This document shows, in pieces, positions 43,747 through 52,892 of a DNA stretch of 56,680 nucleotides. Below the pieces are notes generated by a model. It did no database searches and was not told where the DNA came from. It was given only the letters and a program-made list of their open reading frames with translations. The DNA comes from an uncultured Clostridium sp. GTDB taxonomy: Bacteria; Bacillota; Clostridia; Oscillospirales; Acutalibacteraceae. The position numbers were made by a program, and so were the translations under genes. Each line of letters opens with the position of its first letter. Position 1 is the first letter of the stretch. The DNA is taken from the NCBI GenBank assembly GCA_902471875.1, contig CABRLN010000012.1, positions 1-56,680 on the forward strand, written 5' to 3'.

Positions 43747-44502
43747 CTAATAATAATCAACCTCGGTAGTATTGGTTGACGCCTGAAGCCTGTGTATCTC
43801 TTCTTTTGTCAGTTCTCTCCATGAGCCTGATTTTAATCCGCCAAGTTTAACCTGTCCAATAGCAATACGCTTTAACCTTGGCACCTCCAATCCAAGCTGT
43901 TCGCACATTTTTCTTATCTGACGGTTTCTACCTTCACGCAAAACAACCTCCAGCACACATCTGCCTTCTTCACGCTTAACCACACGAACCTCAGCAGGTG
44001 CTGTTTTTTTACCGTCAATAACCATGCCGCTGCTCATTTCTACAAGCTGTTCTTCGTTAATTGTCGGTCTTACTGTAACTCGGTACACCTTGTAAACATG
44101 CTTTGATGGGTGTGTTACCTTGTTGGCAAATTCACCGTCATTTGTCATCAGCAAAAGCCCCTCAGAATCTCGGTCAAGACGTCCTACAGGGTAAATTCTT
44201 GCAGGAATATCTTTTACCAACTCTGCCACACATTTTCTGCCCATTTCGTCACTCATTGTTGTAACATAACCTCTTGGCTTGTTTAACATAATATAATACC
44301 GCTTTGCCTTTGCACCTGCCGATATTTTTCTTCCCTTAACCGTTACTTTGTCTTTTTTAGGGTTTACCTTGTCACCTATTGCAGCAACTCTGCCATTTAC
44401 CTTTACCATACCGTCAGCTATCATTTGCTCTGACTTTCTTCGTGATGCAATTCCGTTGTCTGCCATATACTTTTGCAGTCTTACCAATTCTTTATTATTC
44501 AT
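43747..44502 (-). CDS. rluB: 23S rRNA pseudouridine synthase RluB family
   Basis: A 251-residue enzyme with an N-terminal S4 RNA-binding domain (VRLQKYMADNGIASRRKSEQMI) and a RsuA/RluB catalytic domain. The catalytic aspartate lies in PVGRLDRDSEGLLLMTNDG, and REGRNRQIRKMCEQLG is the conserved late motif. It isomerises uridine in 23S rRNA. Start ATG 44502 has an AAGGA site. It lies at the end of the scpA-scpB-ytfJ-dacF group, a common arrangement in Firmicutes. Confidence 0.94.
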   Translation of the reverse strand: MNNKELVRLQKYMADNGIASRRKSEQMIADGMVKVNGRVAAIGDKVNPKKDKVTVKGRKISAGAKAKRYYIMLNKPRGYVTTMSDEMGRKCVAELVKDIPARIYPVGRLDRDSEGLLLMTNDGEFANKVTHPSKHVYKVYRVTVRPTINEEQLVEMSSGMVIDGKKTAPAEVRVVKREEGRCVLEVVLREGRNRQIRKMCEQLGLEVPRLKRIAIGQVKLGGLKSGSWRELTKEEIHRLQASTNTTEVDYY

Positions 44503-44733
44503 TTTGTCCTTCTTTCCGGCTGTACACACAGTGTTCTGCCTGTTTATTCAGTTATATTTAGGGGAGTTTAAACTAATCTTTAGATTAAATTTGTTAAGAA
44601 ACACCAACTGTATTATTTAACAATTTATTTTTAATAACAATAACTTTTTTCTTTTACAAATAAAAACCTACTTACATATGTATGGCAGATAATTAATACT
44701 GTCTTAATATATTATATTTCAGATGATTTTGGA

Positions 44734-45879
44734 TTAAAAAACGCTTCTAAACCAATCTGCTATTTTTTGAAAAAACGATTTCTCAATATGCTTATAATCA
44801 ACCTGTGACTTGGTAATAAGAGGAATGTCGCAAAGCTTTTCGCCGTCAAGATAATACTCAGCCTTACCAACTACCTGACCCTTTTCAAGGGGGGCATACA
44901 AAAAGCTGTTCATTACAACCTTTCTGGTAATTTCACCGTCACTGTCAGCAGGCTTAACATATTCAACCGCCCTTACAGGCTTAACCTTAACACTGCTGCA
45001 TGTACCGCCTACAACATCGGCATTAATGGTATAGTTTTCATCAACATTTTTTACCGCAGTAAGCTTAGAAAAGCCATAGTTATACATATTAATATGATCG
45101 TTCCAGTCGTCAGGAGCATTTAAAGTAACTGCAATAAGCTTTACGCCGTCTTTTTCAGCCGAGGTTACCAAACATCTGCCCGATTTTTTTGTAAAGCCTG
45201 TCTTACCGCCGTTACAATATTGGTAAAGTGAAAGCAGTCTGTTATGGTTACCATAGGTAATGCTCATATCCTTAGGACTTATATAATCTACCTTAACATT
45301 TTTCTTTGCGGTAAGCTGTGCAAAGTCATTGTTTGACATAGCATAATTCATTAAATGTGCCATATCAACCGCAGTAGAGTAATGGTTGTCATCGTCAAGT
45401 CCTGAAGGAGTTACAAAGTGAGTAGAGCTCATACCAATTTGCTTTGCCTTATCGTTCATAAGTTTTGAAAACTCTTCAACCGAGCCTGATATTGATATTG
45501 CAGCGGCATTTGCAGCGTCGTTACCCGACACAGTCATCATTCCTGTTGCAAGGTCAGACAGTCTTAACTTGTAACCCTCTTTTAAATACATTGACGAGCC
45601 CTCGGCTATCATATTTTTGTTAAACGTAACCTCTTTATTATTGGCCTGTGCATGTTCAAGGGTGATAAGAGTTGTCATAATTTTTGTTGTGCTTGCCATG
45701 CTCATTTTTTCATTTGAGTTTTTTTCAAAAACAATGCTATTGTTGTTTGAACAAAACAGTACTGCAGAGTACGCCGACACCGACAGATTTTGTGCGCTGT
45801 CAGTGTCGGCAGATGCAGAAAAACTGCACATAAATACAAATAGTACTGCAGCAAAAATTGCCAGCCACCGTTTCAACAT
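44734..45879 (-). CDS. dacF: D-alanyl-D-alanine carboxypeptidase, DacF-type
   Basis: A 381-residue secreted penicillin-binding protein. A signal peptide occupies residues 1-24. Catalytic motifs are STTK (Ser63, Lys66), SGNDAA and KTG (GGKTGFT). A PBP5-like C-terminal domain follows, and the tail (SFFQKIADWFRSVF) is an amphipathic membrane anchor. It trims stem peptides of peptidoglycan. DacF enzymes act during spore cortex formation, and the neighbouring ytfJ supports that. ATG 45879 is preceded by GGGAGTGATT. Confidence 0.94.
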   Translation of the reverse strand: MLKRWLAIFAAVLFVFMCSFSASADTDSAQNLSVSAYSAVLFCSNNNSIVFEKNSNEKMSMASTTKIMTTLITLEHAQANNKEVTFNKNMIAEGSSMYLKEGYKLRLSDLATGMMTVSGNDAANAAAISISGSVEEFSKLMNDKAKQIGMSSTHFVTPSGLDDDNHYSTAVDMAHLMNYAMSNNDFAQLTAKKNVKVDYISPKDMSITYGNHNRLLSLYQYCNGGKTGFTKKSGRCLVTSAEKDGVKLIAVTLNAPDDWNDHINMYNYGFSKLTAVKNVDENYTINADVVGGTCSSVKVKPVRAVEYVKPADSDGEITRKVVMNSFLYAPLEKGQVVGKAEYYLDGEKLCDIPLITKSQVDYKHIEKSFFQKIADWFRSVF

Positions 45880-45938
45880 AATCACTCCCAATTACTTTTA
45901 AATAATTTTATGTTGAAAGCAAAATAATTATTACAAAA

Positions 45939-46403
45939 TTAATCTTTATCAAGATTAACCGAATCAGATTCCTTGTCGGTTGTTTCAATGTTCTGTTTAT
46001 TGTCTGACGGCTCTGAGTCTTTCTTTTTGTTCTTATTAAACAGTTCAGTAATTTTATCCACAAGGTCAGGAGCCATTGCAAGTGCTTTTTCAGCCACACC
46101 CGAATTTGGCGAATCAATACTTATCACTTTAGCGTCACCCTTAGCTATAACAATAAATGCGATAGGGTTAATTGTAACACCTGCACCAGTACCGCCACCA
46201 AAAAGGTCTTTGCTTGGCGATGACTTTGCAACAAAGCTTGAGCCACCAGACGCAAAACCGTAAGCTACCTTTGATACAGGTATAATAATTGTACCGTCAG
46301 GCGATGTTACAGGAGTACCTATAACGGTGTTTACATCTACAAGCTGTTTAATTTTATCCATTGTTGTGCCCATAAGGCTTTCAAGTGGTTGTTTGTTTTC
46401 CAT
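45939..46403 (-). CDS. ytfJ: Sporulation protein YtfJ (GerW family)
   Basis: A 154-residue protein with the family core VNTVIGTPVTSPDGTIIIPVSKVAYGFASGG, LFGGGTGAGVTINPIAFIVI and a Lys/Asp-rich tail. GerW/YtfJ is found in spore formers and is needed for normal spore germination in Bacillus. The start at 46403 (MENKQ) is about 11 bases after AAGGA; an ATG 12 bases upstream overlaps the site. It follows DUF2953, its usual neighbour. Confidence 0.92.
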   Translation of the reverse strand: MENKQPLESLMGTTMDKIKQLVDVNTVIGTPVTSPDGTIIIPVSKVAYGFASGGSSFVAKSSPSKDLFGGGTGAGVTINPIAFIVIAKGDAKVISIDSPNSGVAEKALAMAPDLVDKITELFNKNKKKDSEPSDNKQNIETTDKESDSVNLDKD

Positions 46404-46475
46404 ATTTTGCACCATCCTTAATTTATATAATGTCCGGTTTATAACAATTTATAAGCTATAAAATACAATGTTGTC

Positions 46476-47120
46476 CTAAGTATCTATAGGAGCAACAGCT
46501 TTGGAATATAATTTTAAAGCTTTAATTCCCTTTATAATTACAGCAGCAATAACAAACAAAGGGCGTATTGCCGTATCTGCATAAAGTAATGCTGAAGACT
46601 TTTTACTGTAAAAATCTGCACTTATTTCTATCTTTGGAATACAGTACAGTTTCACAATGCCTGAAAGCACACCCAACGCAGGGTATATTGAATCACAGGC
46701 ATAACCAAAATTCATTGCGGCGGCTGCAGCATCATCACCGCCGGTAACAATGTTAATATTCAGCTTTTTTATTAAAATATGCCTTGTTGTCATATTTAAA
46801 AACTCTTTTAAAATGTCTATTCCTTCTAATAAAATATCTTTAACACCACCCACACCATGTACCTTTACCAAACGCGAAATCATACTTCCTTTTTTAACTT
46901 TTTCTTTTTCAGACACAGGCTTTTGGGCAGGCTGTTTCTTTTTTAACTTTTTCTTTTTCTCTTTCTTCTTTTTTTTAGGATACAATTGAATTTTAAAAAG
47001 TAAATATCTTATTTTTAATTTTACATTTTCACCATTGTAATCAATATAAAAGTGTACGGGAATAAGCAATAACAGCAATAAAAATGCAATTATAATTAAA
47101 ATAATAGCAAATGCTGCCAT
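46476..47120 (-). CDS. DUF2953 family membrane protein
   Basis: A 214-residue protein with one N-terminal helix (about 3-24), a very lysine-rich stretch (about 48-70) and a body ending in LYADTAIRPLFVIAAVIIKGIKALKLY. This is the DUF2953 layout, and its place before ytfJ is conserved in spore-forming Firmicutes, so a sporulation role is likely. Exact function is unknown. Confidence 0.85.
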   Translation of the reverse strand: MAAFAIILIIIAFLLLLLLIPVHFYIDYNGENVKLKIRYLLFKIQLYPKKKKKEKKKKLKKKQPAQKPVSEKEKVKKGSMISRLVKVHGVGGVKDILLEGIDILKEFLNMTTRHILIKKLNINIVTGGDDAAAAAMNFGYACDSIYPALGVLSGIVKLYCIPKIEISADFYSKKSSALLYADTAIRPLFVIAAVIIKGIKALKLYSKAVAPIDT

Positions 47121-47161
47121 ATATCTTACCCCCCAATAATTAATTTATATATTAAACATAT

Positions 47162-47764
47162 TTATTCTTCAGTTTCTACCGTGTTTTTATCAGACTGCTT
47201 ATTGCCATGGTCATTTGCATTGCTTTCACTTAAATCTTCTTTTAGTTCGTTTTCCGGTTGCGGTAACGGCGGAAGATTGTCCAAAGAATCTATTTGGAAG
47301 CACCTAAGAAAATTGTCTGTAGTACCATATAGCAAAGGCCTGCCCGGCAATTCAAGCCTGCCCTTTTCTTCAATAAGTCCCTTTGTGGTTAAACTACCCA
47401 CTACGCCCGAGCAATCAACGCCTCTTACCTGTTCAATAAAAGCCTTCGTAACAGGCTGGTTATATGCAATTACAGCTAAAACTTCAAGCGCTGCTTGTGA
47501 TAGCGGTGTGTTTCGCTTTAAATCCATTACTCTGCGTATGTACTCGCCATATTCCTTTTTATTGCACATTTGGTAGCTTTCTTCAAGTCTTATAACCGCA
47601 ATTCCATGATTGTCACTGTTATAGCTTTGCATCAGCTCTTCTACTACTGCTTTTGCCTGTGCTGTTTTTACCTCAAGTGCTTTGGCTATAGTATCAATAT
47701 TTACCGGTGCACCATTAGCAAATAAAATAGCCTCTGCCGCACATCTCATTTCTGTATTATTCAA
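47162..47764 (-). CDS. scpB: Chromosome segregation and condensation protein ScpB
   Basis: A 200-residue ScpB with two winged-helix domains: CAAEAILFANGAPVNIDTIA at the start, then TPLSQAALEVLAVIAYNQPVTKAFIEQVRGVDCSGVVGSL, and LPGRPLLYGTTDNFLRCF. It joins ScpA and SMC in the bacterial condensin complex. It overlaps scpA by 8 bases. The C-terminus is an acidic tail. Confidence 0.96.
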   Translation of the reverse strand: MNNTEMRCAAEAILFANGAPVNIDTIAKALEVKTAQAKAVVEELMQSYNSDNHGIAVIRLEESYQMCNKKEYGEYIRRVMDLKRNTPLSQAALEVLAVIAYNQPVTKAFIEQVRGVDCSGVVGSLTTKGLIEEKGRLELPGRPLLYGTTDNFLRCFQIDSLDNLPPLPQPENELKEDLSESNANDHGNKQSDKNTVETEE

Positions 47765-48485
47765 CGGACTTGTCCTTTCTTATCAATTTTACATCTGCCG
47801 TATCACCATCACCCTCAATACGGATTCTGCTGTTTTTAACAAGTTCTAAAACAGCCAAGAACGTGGCTACAAGCTCTGACTTAGGGCTTCCGTCCTGAAA
47901 CAGCTTACGGTATTTTACAGGCGTACCGCCCCAAAGCTGTCTCAGCACATAAACCACTCTTGAACTTACCGAAACTATTTTTCTTTCGACAATACCGCTA
48001 AACGCTTCACGCGGCGGCGGAAGCTTGCTTTTGCCTCTGCCGGCAGCTGCCAAAAATGCCTTTACAATATCCTGCGGCGGATGAGTTCGGGTATAGGTCA
48101 TGTCAAATTTAATCTCCGAAGGCGCTTTTGTGTAAATATCGTAGCAAGCAATTTTACCAAGCTGTGCTGCCATTTTTCTGCATTCCTGATATTCCAAAAG
48201 CTGACCCTCAAGCTCTTTTTTTAGTTCCTCTGCCTCTTCATATTTTGGTAAAAGAGAAACAGACTTTATATAAACCAAACGAGAAGCCATCTCTAAAAAT
48301 TCGCTTGACACATCCATTTGGTTTTCCTGCATTTGATTAATTTGCTCCATGTACTGATCAAGTAATGCTGAAATTTCTATGTCATAAATATTCATTTTAT
48401 GCTTTGCAATAAGCTGTAAAAGCATATCAAGAGGACCTTCAAAGTCGGACACCTTATATTTAAAAACTGTTGGCTCTGTATTCAA
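47757..48485 (-). CDS. scpA: Chromosome segregation and condensation protein ScpA
   Basis: A 242-residue kleisin. It begins FKYKVSDFEGPLDMLLQLIAKHKMNIYDI, continues with FLEMASRLVYIKSVSLLPK, and ends in the winged helix SELVATFLAVLELVKNSRIRIEGD. It bridges the heads of SMC and binds ScpB. It is the first gene of the scpA-scpB pair and is preceded by a GGAGGTG site. Confidence 0.96.
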   Translation of the reverse strand: MNTEPTVFKYKVSDFEGPLDMLLQLIAKHKMNIYDIEISALLDQYMEQINQMQENQMDVSSEFLEMASRLVYIKSVSLLPKYEEAEELKKELEGQLLEYQECRKMAAQLGKIACYDIYTKAPSEIKFDMTYTRTHPPQDIVKAFLAAAGRGKSKLPPPREAFSGIVERKIVSVSSRVVYVLRQLWGGTPVKYRKLFQDGSPKSELVATFLAVLELVKNSRIRIEGDGDTADVKLIRKDKSVE

Positions 48486-48555
48486 AAAAGCACCTCCCTC
48501 TCTATAATATAGATAGTTAGTTATTCAGCCATACATTATATTTTTTAACCATATA

Positions 48556-49245
48556 CTATTTTAACAGTAGAGAAAACGGCAGATAAGCAAGGTTTAAAAT
48601 CCAGCTTGTTATTGTATTTTGCAAAAACGAAAGAGGTCCTGTTAATACACCTGCAAAAATTAAAATAATTAACACCATATAACATATTTGCTCATATTGG
48701 TAAAATTTATACACAATTCGGTCAGGTAAAAATGCAAAAAGTATTTTTGAACCATCTAACGGAGGAATAGGAATAAGATTAAACACTGCCAGTGACACAT
48801 TAATAGATATAAAGTAACCAAAGAAAAGAGAAATTAATCCCCATGCCTCGTAAGAAATACTGTTTTTAAGAACTACAACATAACAGCAATAATACAAAAC
48901 AGCACCCACAAAAGCCGCCAAAAGATTACTAAGCGGACCTGCAAGGGCTGTTATTGCCATACCCGTTTTAGGATTTTTAAAATTTCTCGGATTAACAGGC
49001 ACAGGCTTAGCCCAACCAAAACCAACAAATAAAATCATTAATGCGCCAATAGGGTCAACATGAGCCATTGGATTAAAACGCAGTCTGCCCATATTTTTTG
49101 CGGTGTTATCACCTAACTTATATGCTATAAACCCATGTGCAAGCTCATGAAGCGGCAAAATTAGAAATACAATCATAACTACTGCAAGAATCTCCATTAA
49201 AGCATCTTGCATAGTTAGACCACCTGATAATATACTTCTTAACAT
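48556..49245 (-). CDS. Site-2 protease family (M50) membrane peptidase
   Basis: A 229-residue membrane metalloprotease of the short M50B type. HELAHG (HExxH) is in the second helix, followed by LRFNPMAHVDPIGALMI and the late PPLDGSKIL motif with the third zinc ligand. The family often precedes scpA in Firmicutes, as here. Substrate is unknown. The start is either ATG 49245 (AAGGAG 11 bases away) or the ATG 36 bases downstream (GGTGG). Confidence 0.93.
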   Translation of the reverse strand: MLRSILSGGLTMQDALMEILAVVMIVFLILPLHELAHGFIAYKLGDNTAKNMGRLRFNPMAHVDPIGALMILFVGFGWAKPVPVNPRNFKNPKTGMAITALAGPLSNLLAAFVGAVLYYCCYVVVLKNSISYEAWGLISLFFGYFISINVSLAVFNLIPIPPLDGSKILFAFLPDRIVYKFYQYEQICYMVLIILIFAGVLTGPLSFLQNTITSWILNLAYLPFSLLLK

Positions 49246-49601
49246 TTATTTTATATCTCCTTTCAAACTAAAACATCGACACAATTTACAGTTTTATTTA
49301 CAAATCTGTCAGAATTATACATAACCATACTATACATAAATTATGTCATCGTTCACAAAAATAGTTCGATATACAATTATTACTCTCTTTAAATATTAAA
49401 TACAAAATAATAGAAAAATTTAAAGATTTATACTTTTCATAACATTCTATAAAAATCATAAAAAATGTATATTCAAATATTCACTCCCATAATAACTTTT
49501 ATACCAAATAATAATAACACAGACATATAAAATTTTCAACGAATTATAAACAATATCAAGAAAAAAGTGTAAAGCAAAAAGAATTATTTTTTTAAAAAGT
49601 A
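49246..49601. other. AT-rich divergent intergenic region
   Basis: About 350 very AT-rich bases between the M50 peptidase and the rpmB promoter. I see no ORF with a ribosome site and no strong hairpin. Confidence 0.3.
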
Positions 49602-49630
49602 TTGCATTTTTTGCAAAAACCTGTTATTAT
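49602..49630 (+). promoter_or_regulatory. rpmB promoter
   Basis: TTGCAT (49602-49607), a 17-base spacer and TATTAT (49625-49630), about 50 bases before the gene. Confidence 0.6.
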
Positions 49631-49683
49631 ATTAAGCGTTGTATTCATATAAGTTCTATTTAGCACTAAGGAGGTGCCAAAAT

Positions 49684-49899
49684 ATGGCAAAATGCGAATT
49701 TTGTGGTAAGGGTGTAACTTTTGGTATTAAGGTTTCTCACTCACACAGAAGATCAAACAGAACATGGAAACCAAATGTACAGCGTGTAAAGGCTATTGTT
49801 GATGGTTCTCCAAAGCATGTTTACGCTTGTACTCGTTGCTTGCGTTCAGGTAAGGTAACAAGAGCTATTGCAGCTGCACCTGCTTCTGTAGAAGAATAA
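49684..49899 (+). CDS. rpmB: 50S ribosomal protein L28
   Basis: A 71-residue L28 of the zinc-binding type: CEFCGKGVTFGIKVSHSHRRSNRTWKPN and CTRCLRSGKVTR, giving two CxxC pairs. The ATG at 49684 follows AAGGAGGTG; the longer upstream frame has no site. Monocistronic, with two hairpins after it. Confidence 0.97.
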   Translation: MAKCEFCGKGVTFGIKVSHSHRRSNRTWKPNVQRVKAIVDGSPKHVYACTRCLRSGKVTRAIAAAPASVEE

Positions 49900-49918
49900 T
49901 TAATATTTAAGAGCGTTT

Positions 49919-49952
49919 GAGACACCCGTTTTGTGGTGTCTCTATTGCTTTT
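49919..49952 (+). terminator. rpmB terminator
   Basis: An 8-bp stem (GAGACACC/GGTGTCTC) with a T-rich tail, 20 bases after the stop. Confidence 0.7.
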
Positions 49953-49981
49953 AAAGAAATAATAAATTAATACTGTTAAAT

Positions 49982-50026
49982 AATAACCGCTCATCTGTAA
50001 TAAAAAAATACAGATAAGCGGTTATT
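49982..50026. terminator. Large hairpin between rpmB and the TSCPD gene
   Basis: Arms AATAACCGCT...TCTGTA and their complement pair over about 17 bp with one mismatch. It lies between convergent genes and is a second or bidirectional terminator. Confidence 0.65.
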
Positions 50027-50046
50027 ATTTATTTTGACATATGTAA

Positions 50047-50292
50047 TTAATATTCAGCCAGATATTCTTCTAAAGCTTTTGCAAGCTGGTCAGGACAAGA
50101 AGTACCTTTCATGCCGCATTTTATTCCTTTGCAACGGTCAATAACCTCTTTTGCCTCCATTCCCTCTACAAGTGCACCTATACCTTTCAGGTTTCCGTTA
50201 CAACCTCCGTTAAATTGCACTCTTTTAATCTTGGTGCCGTCCATTTCTAGCTCAATACTTTTTGAGCAGGTTCCCCTAGTAACATATTTCAT
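50047..50292 (-). CDS. TSCPD domain protein (TIGR03905-like)
   Basis: An 81-residue single-domain protein: YVTRGTCSKSIELEMDG, VQFNGGCNGNLKGIGALVEGM, CKGIKCGMKGTSCPDQLAKAL. The C-terminal TSCPDQL gives the domain its name; five cysteines are present. Such domains also occur at the end of class II ribonucleotide reductases, but this one is free-standing. Function is unknown. Confidence 0.92.
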   Translation of the reverse strand: MKYVTRGTCSKSIELEMDGTKIKRVQFNGGCNGNLKGIGALVEGMEAKEVIDRCKGIKCGMKGTSCPDQLAKALEEYLAEY

Positions 50293-50358
50293 AATACATA
50301 ATCTCCTATTTTTATTTAATTTTTTCTTAACTAACAGTTGGCTGTTTCAGCTTAATTG

Positions 50359-51183
50359 TTAGTTATTATAATTCAATAATTTTTCTAAATCATCATACGG
50401 TGTTACACAAGTACCAATAGGATTAACTTTGCCACAGCTATAACCGTGAAAATCAGTACCTCCTGTACGCAACAAATTGTACTTTTTTGTATATTCCAAT
50501 AAAAGCTCAGTGTCTTTTTGGGTTCCTCTGGGATACCAACACTCTATACCATCTATTCCTTTTTCAATAAGCTTAGGTATTGACGGAATGGTGTCATAAA
50601 CACTTGGGTGAGCAAGCACCGCAACACCCTCTGCCTTATGAATAAGCTCTATTATTTCATAAACATCTGGGTATTCTATTTTTGTTCTTGCAAAGCCTGT
50701 TTTCCAATCGAAAATCTCTTTATATAAATCTCCATAAATTTTTTCAGTATATCCTGCAAGCATTAAAGCATGCATAATATGGCTTTTAAATATTGTGGAG
50801 CTCTCTTTTGCTGATTCCTGCACCATTTCCATACTTATATTGTAGTGCTTTGTAATTTCAACCATAGCCTTGTCCATGGCGTTTTTGCGGCTGACAGCAA
50901 TTTTGTTAAAAGTATTTGTCAAAAGCTCCGGTTTTTGACAATTATAGCACAATATATGCACTAAACGATTGCGGTCAAAATCATATGCGGAAATTTCTGC
51001 ACCAACAACTACACTCACACCATATTTTCTGCCATAATACTGTGCTTTCTCTATGCCCATAAAAGTGTCATGATCTGTTAGAGCCAAAGCTTTAAGCCCA
51101 ATAAGACTTGCCAGCTCTATGACATTTTTTACGGAGGTTGCTCCGTCGGAACATATTGAATGACAATGTAAATCAGCTGACAT
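50359..51183 (-). CDS. PHP-domain phosphoesterase
   Basis: A 274-residue cytoplasmic metal-dependent phosphoesterase. PHP motifs are ADLHCHSICSDG at the N-terminus, LALTDHDTF, GAEISAYDF, VLAHPSVYD and GGTDFHGY, with all metal-binding His/Asp/Glu residues in place. It belongs to the YciV/TrpH-type family (RNase AM or 3',5'-nucleotide phosphatase activity in known members). An AGAGGTGATT site precedes two consecutive ATGs; I use the second (51183). Confidence 0.9.
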   Translation of the reverse strand: MSADLHCHSICSDGATSVKNVIELASLIGLKALALTDHDTFMGIEKAQYYGRKYGVSVVVGAEISAYDFDRNRLVHILCYNCQKPELLTNTFNKIAVSRKNAMDKAMVEITKHYNISMEMVQESAKESSTIFKSHIMHALMLAGYTEKIYGDLYKEIFDWKTGFARTKIEYPDVYEIIELIHKAEGVAVLAHPSVYDTIPSIPKLIEKGIDGIECWYPRGTQKDTELLLEYTKKYNLLRTGGTDFHGYSCGKVNPIGTCVTPYDDLEKLLNYNN

Positions 51184-51202
51184 CATAATCACCTCTTGTA
51201 TA

Positions 51203-51232
51203 AAAATAGTGCTGCTTCACAGAAACAGCACT
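51203..51232 (-). terminator. Terminator of tRNA-Gly
   Basis: A 7-bp stem (AGTGCTG/CAGCACT) just after the tRNA, followed on the minus strand by ATTTTTA. Confidence 0.75.
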
Positions 51233-51234
51233 TA

Positions 51235-51310
51235 TGGAGCGGATGACGAGGCTCGAACTCGCTACCTCCACCTTGGCAAGGTGGCGCTCTACCAGATGAG
51301 CTACATCCGC
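51235..51310 (-). tRNA. tRNA-Gly (anticodon GCC)
   Basis: A 76-base cloverleaf. The acceptor is GCGGATG/CATCCGC, the anticodon stem CACCT/AGGTG with loop TGCCA flanked by T and A, the T-loop TTCGAGC, and CCA is encoded. Confidence 0.95.
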
Positions 51311-51584
51311 ATATTTAATTTATAAATGCTGTTTACAGCATAGACATATTAACACATACTTTAACAAAAGTCAATACTATTTAAAAGCAATTTTTCATAC
51401 ATAAATACAAAGATAAATATATTAAATTTATCTTATATTCTATTTATATAACTTGAAGTATTATAAATTATAAAAATTACTGCAACTACAATAAATATTG
51501 TTATATTATTTAAAATCATTAAAACAAACAACTAATTAACACTACACCAAATTTTATAATTTTAAATTTTCTAAAATACGCAAC

Positions 51585-51623
51585 AATAAAAAACAACGGC
51601 AGGTGAAGCTAAGCTTCACCTGC
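51585..51623 (-). terminator. Terminator after the third FeoA-domain gene
   Basis: A perfect 12-bp stem (GCAGGTGAAGCT and its complement) around one base, with a T-run on the minus strand. The 51311-51584 stretch upstream of it holds nothing else recognisable. Confidence 0.9.
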
Positions 51624-51631
51624 AAAACAAA

Positions 51632-51883
51632 TTAGTACACTACCTTGATACTGCTGGAATCTTCTTTTCGCAATGCTATTACAGCACCTCTTATTTCGTA
51701 GGCACGCAAATCACCAAAAGGACTTTTTTGCACCGCCTCAACTACCGTGCCTCTGGTTAACCCTAAGTCTAACAGCCGTCTGCGTTGTCTGCCTGTCGAT
51801 AAAAGACTCTCTATTACGCATTTTTTTCCTAAAGGAACTTCATTTAATACAGTTGTCTTTTTCTTCACCGCAACCATCACCAA
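51632..51883 (-). CDS. FeoA domain protein (third copy)
   Basis: An 83-residue FeoA-like protein: LNEVPLGKKCVIESLLSTGRQRRRLLDLGLTRGTVVEAVQKSPFGDLRAYEIRGAVIALRKED. It is 14 kb from feoB and has no feoB partner here. The start is unclear: TTG 51883, ATG 51877 or a later GTG are possible and no ribosome site is strong. It follows a 56-residue gene by 59 bases. Free-standing FeoA domains may serve other transporters or regulators. Confidence 0.85.
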   Translation of the reverse strand: MVMVAVKKKTTVLNEVPLGKKCVIESLLSTGRQRRRLLDLGLTRGTVVEAVQKSPFGDLRAYEIRGAVIALRKEDSSSIKVVY

Positions 51884-51942
51884 TCTGTGAAATAGTCCAT
51901 TATATTAACTTTCTTATTTACAGATTATGCAGATAGTGTTAA

Positions 51943-52113
51943 TTAGTTACTAATTTGGTCAGTTTTTATACCAACTACATTGGTAAAATACCTTTGAATA
52001 TCTTCTCGGCAGGTAATATCTAAGTCACTTTGCACTATTTTTTCCTGTACAGCAAGGGGCAGTGAGTAAAAATACTCCTTGGCTTCTCTGTCTAAGCTGT
52101 TGATATTTGCCAT
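51943..52113 (-). CDS. Small conserved-looking protein (56 aa)
   Basis: An ATG at 52113 follows GAGGTGA and opens a frame beginning MANINSLDREAKEYFYSLPL and ending KTDQISN. It is acidic and soluble with one clear amphipathic helix, and shares the strand with the third FeoA gene. I do not recognise the family. The good ribosome site and codon pattern make it likely real. Confidence 0.65.
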   Translation of the reverse strand: MANINSLDREAKEYFYSLPLAVQEKIVQSDLDITCREDIQRYFTNVVGIKTDQISN

Positions 52114-52181
52114 TATTAATCACCTCACACATATTATGTGTGAATATTTTTAGTATATTCAATTAAATATTGCATACAAGC

Positions 52182-52892
52182 TTACTCATCTGTTTTATTG
52201 CCAATATAGTTAAAATATTCCTGTTTAATAGCTTTAAGATTTCGTTGACGAATACACACAATATCACCGTTTGTAAGTTCAAACTGTCTGTCCGCCTTCT
52301 GTATGTAATTCATATTTACCAAATAACTTTGGTGGCAACGCAAAAAACGACTATCATTAAGCTCGTCTTCAATTTCATTTAAGCGCTTGTATATAACATA
52401 ATCTTCACCATCAAAGCTGTGCATAATACATTTTGAATTATTACTTTCAACATATAAAATGTCATTAAACGGAACACGTATAAAACCGTTTCTTTGGTGT
52501 ATATTATAAGCTCTAATCTCGATATTCTGTGTTATTTTATTCATTATATTACATATTTTTTCATAATTGTGCGGCTTAAGTAAATATCCTTTAGCTTCAA
52601 CTTCATAGCTGTCAACTGCAAAATCTGAGGTTGCTGTCAAAAACACAATATCACCTTTATAGTTAATATCCCTTAATTTTCTTGCAACATCTATTCCAAG
52701 CTCATCACGCATATATATATCTAAGAAAATCAAATTAAAAAGCTTACCGTCTTCAATATCATAAATTAAATCACTACCTCTTTCATAGTCTGAAATAGCA
52801 TATTCAATAGATTGGTAACGGAAATAATTTTCAAGTAGATCAATAATTATTTCTCTGTCAAGTGAACAATCATCACAAACGGCAATGTACAT
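52182..52892 (-). CDS. LytTR-family response regulator
   Basis: A 236-residue AgrA/LytR-type regulator. The receiver (1-115) has MYIAVCDDCSLDRE, the phosphoacceptor in LIFLDIYMRDELG and the lysine in GYLLKPHNYE. The LytTR DNA-binding domain (about 135-230) contains DILYVESNNSKCIMH and FLRCHQSYLVNMNYI. No histidine kinase, peptide signal or transporter is nearby, so it is an orphan. Start ATG 52892 has a weak AGGGG site. Confidence 0.95.
   Translation of the reverse strand: MYIAVCDDCSLDREIIIDLLENYFRYQSIEYAISDYERGSDLIYDIEDGKLFNLIFLDIYMRDELGIDVARKLRDINYKGDIVFLTATSDFAVDSYEVEAKGYLLKPHNYEKICNIMNKITQNIEIRAYNIHQRNGFIRVPFNDILYVESNNSKCIMHSFDGEDYVIYKRLNEIEDELNDSRFLRCHQSYLVNMNYIQKADRQFELTNGDIVCIRQRNLKAIKQEYFNYIGNKTDE

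Noticed and set aside
51943..51957. AATTAG-TTA-CTAATT dyad near the third FeoA gene as an iron box
   Set aside because: The spacing is N3 instead of N6 and the site is formed by the last codons and stop of a real small gene.
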